Positions 1 through 5,389 of a stretch of 6,317 bases of DNA are shown here, in pieces. This DNA comes from Kiritimatiellota bacterium. Its GTDB lineage: Bacteria > Verrucomicrobiota > Lentisphaeria > Victivallales > JAADHT01. The notes below the pieces were generated by a model. That model was given only the letters and a program-made list of their open reading frames with translations. It was not told where the DNA came from and searched no databases. Positions within the stretch are counted from its first letter, which is position 1. Each line of letters opens with the position of its first letter. The stretch spans positions 1-6,317 of the forward strand of contig JAADHT010000146.1 in NCBI GenBank assembly GCA_013151705.1, read 5' to 3'. Made by a program: the position numbers and the translations under genes.

Positions 1-7
1 CCGAAGG

Positions 8-113
8 GCTGACGCGGTCGAACGCCGTCTTCAGCCTGCGATTTGAAGATGAAGACCACCGAGGGTATTCATCTTCAAATCGCGGGCCAAATCCGGCGCT
101 CGTCCGCGTCAGC
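8..113. repeat. Long imperfect palindrome (about 106 bp, two 46-bp arms)
   Basis: The left arm (8-53) and right arm (68-113) are reverse complements around a 14-base centre (54-67). The inner block is perfect over 16 bp (38-53 GCGATTTGAAGATGAA with 68-83) and extends to 20 bp (34-53 with 68-87) if one T:G wobble is allowed. The outer block (8-27 with 94-113) pairs at 18 of 20 positions and includes GCTGACGCGG with CCGCGTCAGC. Between the two blocks lie symmetrical 6-base unpaired segments (28-33, 88-93). It sits about 280 bp beyond the end of nagA, so it is too far away and lacks the T-run expected of that gene's terminator. It could be a palindromic mobile element, a structured RNA, or a recombination or protein-binding site. 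The structure is seen directly; the role is unknown. Confidence 0.85.
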
Positions 114-394
114 ATGGCTGTGATACCTTTTCGAACAGGGTCTAGTTATATCCGAAAATTCAAACACACCCACGAATTGTGGCAAAACAAAACATTAGTC
201 TAACCTGTTTGGGGAGTGTTGCAACGAACTAATTGAAAAACAATAATGCGGCGGGCCTTCATTTCCGCCCGAGAGTCCCATGCGACACCAACAGAGGGTT
301 GAAAAATCTCGGTGGCCGCGACTCGCGGGATGCTTTCGCGTATCCATTCCGAGAGCCATTCATTCCACTTGACCACTATGAGTCCAGGTGTCGA
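114..394. other. Non-coding stretch between palindrome and nagA end
   Basis: I see no supportable gene on either strand. Open frames here begin with weak or non-ATG codons, lack a ribosome-binding site, and give compositions unlike proteins. The part from about 120 to 260 is AT-rich. The minus-strand sequence just past the nagA stop has no clear hairpin plus T-run. A small symmetric site, CGCGA-c-TCGCG, is present near 315-325. I recognise no RNA gene. Confidence 0.5.
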
Positions 395-1606
395 TCAACG
401 GGATTTCGCTTGTGAATCGTATATGATTCGGCCTTTCGAGACTGTCAGTCGTTGCTTGTTTGTCTTCGAATCGAAAAAGGCTATGTCGGCCCAATATCCA
501 GGCCTCAATTCTCCTCGGTTCTCCAAACCGACGCTCCGCGCCGGATTGATGGAGAGACACGCGGCGGCGGCGGTCCGCGTCATATGCGAGGCGTTGGCGA
601 GTTGCGCCCAGCCATTTTCCAAAGTCTGGGTCGTTCCCGCTATAATCCCGTCATGAGTGGTCACTTTGCCGTCGTGCACTTGAATCTCGCACTCTCCCAA
701 ATGGTAGTCGCCATCAGACAAACCCGCTCCCTCGACAGCGTCGCTTACACCTATTATCCTGTGTTTCGGTTTCGAGCGGCAAGCCAACTCTATCATCCTG
801 GGATGGATCAAAGCGGGATCGAGAATCAATTCGACATCAATTCTGTTGTCGACCAGGGCCATGGCGGTGAGACCGACCTCGCGCTGGTGCAATGGCGGCA
901 TTCCATTGAAGAGGTGGGTGCATCGGTTAGCGCCGGCATCTACCGCGCGGATGAACTCCCCCTCGTCGGCGACGCTATGCCCCATAGAGGCGACTATTCC
1001 ATTTTCCCGGAGGAGTTCTATGAGTGGAACGGCGTTTTTCATTTCGGGCGCCAATGTCATTATCTTGATGGCCCCCGCCCCGGCGGCGACTATCTCTTTC
1101 GCCTCTCCTATGTCCACATTTCTTATATACTCTTTATTCTGGGCGCCATGTTTCAATGGATTGATGAAAGGACCTTCAATGTGAAGACCGACAATCTCAG
1201 CGCCATCTCCTCCAGATAGCGCGGGTTTGGAAAGAGCGGAAATGACGGAAAGCAGCTTCTTCGTATCGTTCGAGACGATCGTGGGAAGGAAGGCCGTGAT
1301 CCCATGGGAGGCCAGAGTTTCGCACATTGACGATATGCCTCTCCCCTCCCCTTCATCCGCTTTCGAGGAATCAAAACCACCGGCCCCATGTATATGGGTG
1401 TCAATGAAACCTGGAGTGGCGTACACTCCTGGAAGGTCAATGAAGGTCAAATCCTCGTCTTTCGTGAATGCGGAAATCCCGCCAACCGCAAGCACTCGCT
1501 CGCCCTCGCAGAGAATTCCGGCGTTGTTCACTTGATCATGTGGAGTTAGACAGTAGTCAACGGAATAGAGCACTCTCTCCGGCAAAGCATTCTTTTGCAA
1601 ATTCAT
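395..1606 (-). CDS. nagA: N-acetylglucosamine-6-phosphate deacetylase (NagA)
   Basis: The family removes the acetyl group from GlcNAc-6-phosphate in the cytoplasm, giving glucosamine-6-phosphate and acetate for amino-sugar catabolism or cell-wall recycling. The 403-residue product has the normal family length and amidohydrolase motifs in order: TPGFIDTHIHG (H71, H73), the metal-ligand glutamate in LHIEGPF (E144), MGHS (H210), THLFNGM (H231), QREVG (R242, matching the phosphate-contacting Arg227 of E. coli), VSDA (catalytic-type D289) and the C-terminal NPARSVGL...GELRPGYWADI. Two positions deviate from E. coli: GTHN is GAQN (Q156), and the DGxH motif reads DPAL (263-266), losing the His251 equivalent. 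The start is supported by a very strong Shine-Dalgarno sequence, AGGAGGTG (1611-1618), 4 bases before ATG. The gene runs divergently from dnaA. No nagB or transporter gene lies in the window. Family assignment is secure; exact substrate is less so. Confidence 0.93.
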   Translation of the reverse strand: MNLQKNALPERVLYSVDYCLTPHDQVNNAGILCEGERVLAVGGISAFTKDEDLTFIDLPGVYATPGFIDTHIHGAGGFDSSKADEGEGRGISSMCETLASHGITAFLPTIVSNDTKKLLSVISALSKPALSGGDGAEIVGLHIEGPFINPLKHGAQNKEYIRNVDIGEAKEIVAAGAGAIKIMTLAPEMKNAVPLIELLRENGIVASMGHSVADEGEFIRAVDAGANRCTHLFNGMPPLHQREVGLTAMALVDNRIDVELILDPALIHPRMIELACRSKPKHRIIGVSDAVEGAGLSDGDYHLGECEIQVHDGKVTTHDGIIAGTTQTLENGWAQLANASHMTRTAAAACLSINPARSVGLENRGELRPGYWADIAFFDSKTNKQRLTVSKGRIIYDSQAKSR

Positions 1607-1638
1607 TTTTCACCTCCTGAAAAAAAAACGTGAAAAAT

Positions 1639-1666
1639 AATTTAGCGTACTATCAAAGGGTTACAA
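1639..1666 (-). promoter_or_regulatory. Candidate sigma70-type promoter of nagA
   Basis: On the minus strand, TTGTAA (1661-1666, -35-like, 4/6) is followed after 16 bp by TAAATT (1639-1644, -10-like, 4/6). Transcription would begin near 1632, giving a leader of about 25 bases that contains the strong AGGAGGTG ribosome-binding site. Both hexamers are mediocre and lie in AT-rich DNA where such matches arise by chance, so this is tentative. Confidence 0.3.
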
Positions 1667-1756
1667 CATATCTTTGATTTCTTTTCCAAAAATGGCTTGC
1701 CAAATCACAATTCCGCATTATTTTGAAATGTCTTCCCGCGGGGATTTGAGCCGGCC

Positions 1757-1787
1757 TGTTAATAACCTGTCGATAACTTTTCGATAA
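1757..1787 (-). repeat. Tandem DnaA-box array, three 9-mers with 11-bp period
   Basis: Three 9-mers lie head to tail: TGTTAATAA (1757-1765), TGTCGATAA (1768-1776) and TTTCGATAA (1779-1787). Each is followed by C, and they start exactly 11 bp apart, about one helical turn. Against TGTGGATAA, the complement of the classical box TTATCCACA, they have 2, 1 and 2 mismatches. Units two and three agree at 10 of 11 positions. In box orientation (TTATCGACA) they are on the minus strand and point toward the AT-rich segment. The regular phasing suits cooperative DnaA loading. Their identity as boxes is inferred from similarity and from the neighbouring dnaA. Confidence 0.65.
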
Positions 1788-1805
1788 CTACTGGCCAAAA
1801 GTCAT

Positions 1806-1828
1806 ATATCATTCGTGATATGCGTGAT
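1806..1828. repeat. Inverted repeat ATATCA-ttcg-TGATAT with CGTGAT direct repeats
   Basis: A perfect 6-bp inverted repeat (1806-1811 and 1816-1821) flanks TTCG, and CGTGAT occurs twice with a 9-bp step (1814-1819, 1823-1828). It lies 18 bp right of the DnaA-box array. It could be an operator or a second origin-protein site. With arms this short it may also be chance. Confidence 0.35.
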
Positions 1829-1904
1829 TGCGTCCGTGAAAGGATGTTTCGTTTATTTCCAGCGTTGAGGATGTTCGAACAGACCGCCCGAATTGCCGGC
1901 GGCA

Positions 1905-2042
1905 ATGAAATTCAGCCTCATTTCAAGCGTGCCGGGTGAAGGAGTTGTGCCCTTCTCCCACTATTTGGGTTTTCGCTCGAGAAGAGGATTGAGTGTGAAG
2001 AAAAGTGATCGGGGCGCCGCGGGCGGGTCCGCTCTAGCCTAA
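1905..2042 (+). CDS. Possible 45-codon small ORF in the dnaA leader (doubtful)
   Basis: An ATG-started frame of 45 codons (starting MKFSLISSVPGEG and ending GGSALA) runs through the region just upstream of dnaA and ends 36 bp before the dnaA ATG. It has no good ribosome-binding site; the sequence before the ATG is the GCCGGCGGC inverted repeat. The product is basic (several Arg and Lys in the middle) and I recognise no family. I compared it with ribosomal protein L34, often encoded near dnaA, and found only a short GFRxR resemblance that does not hold up. It may simply be open by chance. Confidence 0.15.
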   Translation: MKFSLISSVPGEGVVPFSHYLGFRSRRGLSVKKSDRGAAGGSALA

Positions 2043-2045
2043 GGG

Positions 2046-2060
2046 TGTTGATAATTTATC
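2046..2060. promoter_or_regulatory. DnaA-box-like site and AT palindrome at the dnaA start
   Basis: TGTTGATAA (2046-2054) differs from TGTGGATAA only at position 4 and overlaps the inverted repeat GATAA-t-TTATC (2050-2060). GATAAT (2050-2055) also resembles a -10 hexamer (5/6), but the -35 position falls in a GC-rich block with no match. The site lies 25 bp before the dnaA ATG, so DnaA bound here could repress its own gene, a widespread mode of dnaA autoregulation. This is inference from position and similarity. Confidence 0.4.
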
Positions 2061-2078
2061 ATTTTGAGACGGCAAGTG

Positions 2079-3482
2079 ATGATTCAAGGGACTAAAGAAA
2101 GTAAAGAAACAACTGAATTAGCGATAATTTGGAAAGGCGCGCGCGAACACTTGAGAAAACTCTTGAACGAGGGAGCTTTCAACCAGTGGATCACACCGGT
2201 CGTTCCATTGTCGCTGAACGACGGCGAACTGCGTTTGGGAGTGTCAGACGAATTGTTTCAAGCTTGGCTCCAAGACAATTTCGGCGAAATGATCAAAACG
2301 GCGGCCAACGCTTTTACCGACAAAGACGTGAACGTGGTCTATGAAACCGGACACATGCGCGAAGATGAAGCGATCGAGGCCCCATCACGTTCAACTTCCA
2401 ATCCAAAAAAACGCGACCGCGGGAACTCATCCACCAAGCGAAAAAACAAAAACCTGTCAATTCGCCACACTTTCGCGGATTTCGTGGTGGGGCCGGAAAA
2501 CGAGTTCGCCGTCGCGGCGGCTATGAGCATATTGAAATCCGACGCGCCAAACCACGCCAACCCGCTTTTCATTTATGGCGGCACCGGACTCGGCAAAACC
2601 CATATCCTTCAAGCCGTGGCGAACGAGGCCATCGCCCTGGATCAAGACACCGTCGTGGAATACATCTCATGCGAGGAGTTCCTCAATCTCTACATAGACT
2701 CGATGCTGACAAAGAATCACGCCAGGTTCCGCAATCGGTTCCGCAAAGCCGACTACCTTCTTATCGACGACATTCACTTCATATCAAAAAAACCCGGTCT
2801 TCAGGAGGAGTTTTTCAACACTTTCAACAAATTGCACGGCGACGACAAAAAGATACTTCTCACCTCCGACCGCAGACCTTCGGAAATCAACCATCTCGAA
2901 GACCGTCTCGTTTCGAGATTCGATTCAGGCTTGACGGTGGACATACAACCTCCCGGTATCGAGACGAGACTGGCTGTGTTAAGGAAAAAGCAGGAAACCC
3001 AACTTGTGAAGTTCGACGATGAAACTCTCTTTTGCATCGCTTCGAACATACGCTCTAACGTGAGGCGGCTCGAAGGCGCGCTCGCCAGACTTCTAACACA
3101 TGTCTCCATCAAAGGCGGCTCTTTGACACTGGACGACGCTGAACGAATACTCGCGCCTATGATAGAAGACGAGTCGGCTACGCCGATCACGATAGAAACG
3201 ATCCAAAAACGGGTCGCTGAGCATTTCGATGTTAGAGTCAGCGACTTGACTGGCCCCAAACGGCCCCGCAATATAGCTGTTCCGAGAATGATGGCCATGT
3301 ATTTCTCAAGACGCATGACTGATAAATCCCTGCCTGAAATTGGTGTTTGTTTCGGACGCACACACGCCACGGTTCTCCATGCCGTCAACACGATAGGCAA
3401 AAAGAAATCGCAGGATCCCGGCATCAAGACCACTTTGAGCATTCTCGAGCGCAAGCTCGAAAACGAGCCGAAAACCAATTGA
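2079..3482 (+). CDS. dnaA: Chromosomal replication initiator protein DnaA
   Basis: DnaA is the AAA+ ATPase that binds boxes at oriC, melts the DNA and loads the helicase. From ATG 2079 it has 467 residues. Domain I (about 1-85) carries FNQWITPVVPLSL. Domain II is a short basic linker (about 90-125). Domain III has Walker A GGTGLGKT (167-174), Walker B LLIDDIHF (227-234), sensor 1 LTSDRRPSEI, the arginine-finger segment RLVSRFDSGL and sensor 2 NVRRLEGAL. Domain IV has a basic loop and the signature LPEIGVCFGRTHATVLHAV. The usual FGGRDHTTVLHA is one residue shorter here, with Thr for Asp and Ala for the first Thr. In-frame TTG (2064) and GTG (2076) also exist, but ATG 2079 is preferred; none has a strong ribosome-binding site. 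It is divergent from nagA across the origin and probably co-transcribed with the phosphatase gene 44 bp downstream. Confidence 0.98.
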   Translation: MIQGTKESKETTELAIIWKGAREHLRKLLNEGAFNQWITPVVPLSLNDGELRLGVSDELFQAWLQDNFGEMIKTAANAFTDKDVNVVYETGHMREDEAIEAPSRSTSNPKKRDRGNSSTKRKNKNLSIRHTFADFVVGPENEFAVAAAMSILKSDAPNHANPLFIYGGTGLGKTHILQAVANEAIALDQDTVVEYISCEEFLNLYIDSMLTKNHARFRNRFRKADYLLIDDIHFISKKPGLQEEFFNTFNKLHGDDKKILLTSDRRPSEINHLEDRLVSRFDSGLTVDIQPPGIETRLAVLRKKQETQLVKFDDETLFCIASNIRSNVRRLEGALARLLTHVSIKGGSLTLDDAERILAPMIEDESATPITIETIQKRVAEHFDVRVSDLTGPKRPRNIAVPRMMAMYFSRRMTDKSLPEIGVCFGRTHATVLHAVNTIGKKKSQDPGIKTTLSILERKLENEPKTN

Positions 3483-3510
3483 AGCGAGGGGTATGGAGAA
3501 GTTTCGCTTC
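3481..3510 (+). repeat. Intercistronic hairpin between dnaA and the phosphatase gene
   Basis: GAAGCGA (3481-3487), overlapping the dnaA stop codon, is perfectly complementary to TCGCTTC (3504-3510), with a 16-base loop. No T-run follows, so it is not a standard terminator. It could slow 3' decay or mark a processing point between co-transcribed genes. The only purine-rich GGAG nearby (3495-3498) lies in the loop, about 28 bases from the next ATG. Confidence 0.45.
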
Positions 3511-3526
3511 CGCTTGATTTCAAACA

Positions 3527-4324
3527 ATGATAGACTACCACACGCACACGCCGCTTTGTAAACATGCGGAAGGAACGCCGGAGGAGTTCATCGCGGCGGC
3601 CCTCGCCGCGGGATTGAATGAAATCGGCGTGTCCGATCACGCTCCCTGGCCGTCCGGTTACGATTCAGCGTTCAGAATGACGGCGGAGGAGTTCCGGGAA
3701 TATCACGGCATCGTAGCGAGCATGGCGAAATCCACTTCGGATTTGAAAGTGCGCTATTCGCTTGAAATAGACTGGGTTCCGAGAGAAATGGATGAGGTCT
3801 GGGCGAGCGTCGCCGATGAACCGTTCGATTATTTGATAGGCTCAGTCCACTACACGGATGATCTGCCATTCGACAATCCCGATCATCAAACTGTTTGGAT
3901 GACAGCCGAACGCTCATCCGAAGTCTGGATACGCTATTACGAGTTGCTCCTCGGGTTCACCGGCGGTGGTGGATTCGAGATCATCGCCCATTTCGACCTT
4001 CCCAAGAAATTCGGCAACCGTCCGCCGGAAACCGATGAGATCGATCGTTTAACCACTGAAATTCTAACCGCCGCCGCCGACAATCATATAGTGATGGAAT
4101 TGAACACGGCAGGATTGAGAAAACCGGTCGCCGAGATATACCCCTCCCCTGACATTTTGAGAAAGGCTAAGAAAATCGGAGTTCCGATAACATTCGGATC
4201 CGACGCCCATTCTCCCGTGGAGGTGGCCGCTAACTTCGCGGAGGCGGTAGCGCTGGCGAAAGAGTGTGGCTACGATTCGTACACAACGTTCGAAACGCGA
4301 GTCCGTAAAACGGAACGTTTCTGA
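3527..4324 (+). CDS. hisK: PHP-family histidinol-phosphatase (HisK/HisJ family)
   Basis: The family hydrolyses L-histidinol phosphate to histidinol and phosphate, the penultimate stage of histidine biosynthesis, in the cytoplasm. The 265-residue product has the family length and a complete PHP metal-site set: DYHTHT (H5, H7), H13 in CKHAEG, GVSDHAPW (D37, H38), E80 in LEID, GSVHY (H108), AHFDLPKK (H155), and GSDAH (D226, H228). The segment ELNTAGLRKPVAEIYPS is typical of the histidinol-phosphatase branch rather than of polymerase or YcdX-type PHP proteins. The ATG places HxH at residues 5-7, where this family has it. There is no Shine-Dalgarno sequence before it, so translation may be Shine-Dalgarno-independent or coupled. 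It follows dnaA by 44 bp on the same strand; no other his gene is present. B. subtilis names the homologue hisJ. Related sugar-phosphate phosphatase activity cannot be excluded. Confidence 0.9.
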   Translation: MIDYHTHTPLCKHAEGTPEEFIAAALAAGLNEIGVSDHAPWPSGYDSAFRMTAEEFREYHGIVASMAKSTSDLKVRYSLEIDWVPREMDEVWASVADEPFDYLIGSVHYTDDLPFDNPDHQTVWMTAERSSEVWIRYYELLLGFTGGGGFEIIAHFDLPKKFGNRPPETDEIDRLTTEILTAAADNHIVMELNTAGLRKPVAEIYPSPDILRKAKKIGVPITFGSDAHSPVEVAANFAEAVALAKECGYDSYTTFETRVRKTERF

Positions 4325-4330
4325 AGCTAC

Positions 4331-4362
4331 CCTAATTGCAAAGGTCCACCTTTGCAATTAGG
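4331..4362. terminator. Perfect 15-bp inverted repeat between convergent genes
   Basis: CCTAATTGCAAAGGT (4331-4345) and ACCTTTGCAATTAGG (4348-4362) are exact reverse complements separated by only CC. It lies 6 bp after the phosphatase stop and 27 bp from the end of the opposing gene, where a shared bidirectional terminator is expected. No T-run follows on either strand, so it is not a textbook intrinsic terminator. An alternative is a short palindromic repeat element or a protein-binding site. The structure is certain; terminator function is inferred from position. Confidence 0.6.
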
Positions 4363-4389
4363 CGGAATTATGGGGATCCGGAGTACGGT

Positions 4390-5091
4390 TCAGCGTTTTC
4401 TGAACGTTGATTTCTTGTTCAAACGCCATCCCTTGACATGTCCGTCCAGATAAAGCACGTTGCGATAACCGCGGTGATTGCCGTCTTTGCCGTATGCTAT
4501 CTCCGCGTCGGTGGAATCATTTTCGGAGTGGTTACCGATATAAACGTAGTCAACCGTGTCCTCGGTCAGAGACTCTCCATAAGCGGCGGCTTTTGTTTTG
4601 CTCGATGGACATACGTAAATTTTCGGATTCTCCAAAAATCCCTCCTTGCGCAAAAGTTCAAGCCCCTGGGCTCCGTCATAAGGTGGGAACTGACCTTTGT
4701 AGGCGTTGGAATAGATTCGGAGGGACAGGCCAATTTGCTTCAAATTGTTTAAGCAGGCGATTTTCCTCGCCGACTCTCTAGCGTTGCTGAGGGCCGGTAA
4801 AAGCATAGCCGGCAAAATCGTTATTCCGATTAAAAAGATGCCGATGTAGCCAGTAATCAAACCAGCCAAAGCCATCCCGTCTCCACCAGCCTCGCCGCGT
4901 CTAGCCTTTCCTCTCGCGAGATGACCGCATATCACGGCGGGAATTCCTGCCAGAGGCCCCAGGCAGGCGACTATGGAGAAGATTCCCAGAATCATACTGG
5001 TTATGGCCAATCCTTCGCTGCCTGGACTTCCTTGAGCGGGTCTATTCACGGGGAACGATGGTTGGTTCGACTGGTCGAGCGCGTCATTCAT
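4390..5091 (-). CDS. DUF4190 membrane domain fused to pseudopilin-like H-X9-DG domain
   Basis: The product has 233 residues from ATG 5091. After a short polar N-terminus (1-25) come two hydrophobic segments (about 27-56 and 73-100) joined by a basic loop, GHLARGKARRGEAGGDG, the pattern of DUF4190. The second segment runs into LLPALSNARESARKIACLNNLKQIGLSLRIY (residues 97-127), typical of the region following the methylation site in type II secretion pseudopilins and DUF1559-like proteins of PVC bacteria. The C-terminus has an exact H-X9-DG motif (H206, D216-G217). The usual prepilin FTLIELL leader is absent, replaced by the DUF4190 helices. Cys at 113 and 161 could pair outside the membrane. 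The start is decided by AAGGA 7 bases upstream; an in-frame TTG at 5166 lacks such support. It is probably an inner-membrane protein; its role is unknown. Confidence 0.85.
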   Translation of the reverse strand: MNDALDQSNQPSFPVNRPAQGSPGSEGLAITSMILGIFSIVACLGPLAGIPAVICGHLARGKARRGEAGGDGMALAGLITGYIGIFLIGITILPAMLLPALSNARESARKIACLNNLKQIGLSLRIYSNAYKGQFPPYDGAQGLELLRKEGFLENPKIYVCPSSKTKAAAYGESLTEDTVDYVYIGNHSENDSTDAEIAYGKDGNHRGYRNVLYLDGHVKGWRLNKKSTFRKR

Positions 5092-5098
5092 GATGTTA

Positions 5099-5103
5099 TC
5101 CTT
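5099..5103 (-). promoter_or_regulatory. Shine-Dalgarno AAGGA setting the start at 5091
   Basis: On the minus strand AAGGA precedes ATG 5091 by 7 bases. This favours the 233-residue form over the 258-residue form that would begin at TTG 5166, whose extra 25 residues are Arg-rich and do not fit DUF4190 proteins. Confidence 0.65.
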
Positions 5104-5291
5104 GGTTATGGTGTGTGGGTATCGGGAAATCCTCCACCCGTTGATGACTATTCTCCTTCGTCTCAAGAGCCAATTGCAAAAGTCTGAACGACCAACTGTG
5201 CGGCATTATTTCGCAACTGACTCCCACAACCTTAAAATATCGCGTTCCGGTGCCTGTTCAAGAGAACTTTCCTGTTTTTTTCATTGGATTG

Positions 5292-5320
5292 TTGAATTAG
5301 GTGGATCCATCGGATATATT
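5292..5320 (+). promoter_or_regulatory. Candidate sigma70-type promoter of the lipoprotein gene
   Basis: TTGAAT (5292-5297, 4/6 to TTGACA) is followed after exactly 17 bp by TATATT (5315-5320, 5/6 to TATAAT). Transcription would start near 5327, giving a leader of about 63 bases that carries AAGGAG (5379-5384), 5 bases before the ATG. The spacing is ideal and the region is a divergent intergenic gap, but this has not been tested. Confidence 0.45.
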
Positions 5321-5389
5321 GCGGGACGTTGGTCTGATGAGATTATTTTTGAATCCCCCGGAAACACCCATTGAATTTAAGGAGTTGCC

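Larger units (their letters stand above)
1607..2078. other. oriC: Putative chromosomal replication origin (oriC) between nagA and dnaA
   Basis: This 472-bp gap lies directly upstream of dnaA, the commonest location of bacterial origins, and the flanking genes diverge from it. Its left part (about 1607-1740) is strongly AT-rich with runs of A and T, as expected of an unwinding element. This is followed at 1757-1787 by three DnaA-box-like 9-mers in the same orientation at 11-bp steps, and by a fourth at 2046-2054. The middle and right parts are less AT-rich, with a GC-rich block at about 2011-2035. Other structures include ATATCA-ttcg-TGATAT (1806-1821), two CGTGAT repeats (1814-1819, 1823-1828) and ATTGCCG-g-CGGCAAT (1892-1906). 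Origin status is inferred from context and boxes; no skew calculation was possible. Confidence 0.65.
5092..5389. other. Divergent intergenic region between membrane-protein and lipoprotein genes
   Basis: The two flanking genes are transcribed away from each other, so both promoters should lie in these roughly 300 bp. A plausible promoter is visible only for the rightward gene (5292-5320). A T7 run occurs near 5275-5281, preceded by GTTC-aaga-GAAC, but the stem is too short for a terminator. No gene or RNA is recognised. Confidence 0.5.

Noticed and set aside
233..656. Plus-strand frames at 233-415 and 312-656
   Set aside because: The first starts with TTG without a ribosome-binding site; the second overlaps the 3' end of nagA on the opposite strand. 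Neither translation resembles a protein family.
452..1219. Long plus-strand frame of 255 codons antisense to nagA
   Set aside because: It is the mirror of nagA, whose motifs are unmistakable. The antisense product has no recognisable domain and no proper start signal.
1905..2042. Ribosomal protein L34 (rpmH) in the dnaA leader
   Set aside because: L34 is often encoded near dnaA and a GFRxR string is present, but the basic repeat pattern and KGR motif of L34 are absent.
2760..2768. TTATCGACG inside dnaA as another DnaA box
   Set aside because: It encodes the Walker B residues LIDD, so the match to TTATCGACA is explained by coding constraint.
2801..3640. Long minus-strand frame of 279 codons antisense to dnaA and the phosphatase start
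   Set aside because: It overlaps two well-identified genes and gives a Ser/Arg/Leu-rich product typical of antisense shadows.
4459..4467. TTGCGATAA inside the DUF4190 gene as a DnaA box
   Set aside because: Isolated, coding, and several mismatches from consensus; such matches are expected by chance.
5092..5166. N-terminal extension of the DUF4190 protein from TTG 5166
   Set aside because: The extra residues are Arg-rich and lie outside the domain, and a good Shine-Dalgarno supports ATG 5091 instead.
5253..5281. Intrinsic terminator GTTC-aaga-GAAC followed by T7
   Set aside because: The stem is only 4 bp, the T-run starts well after it, and no plus-strand gene lies immediately upstream.
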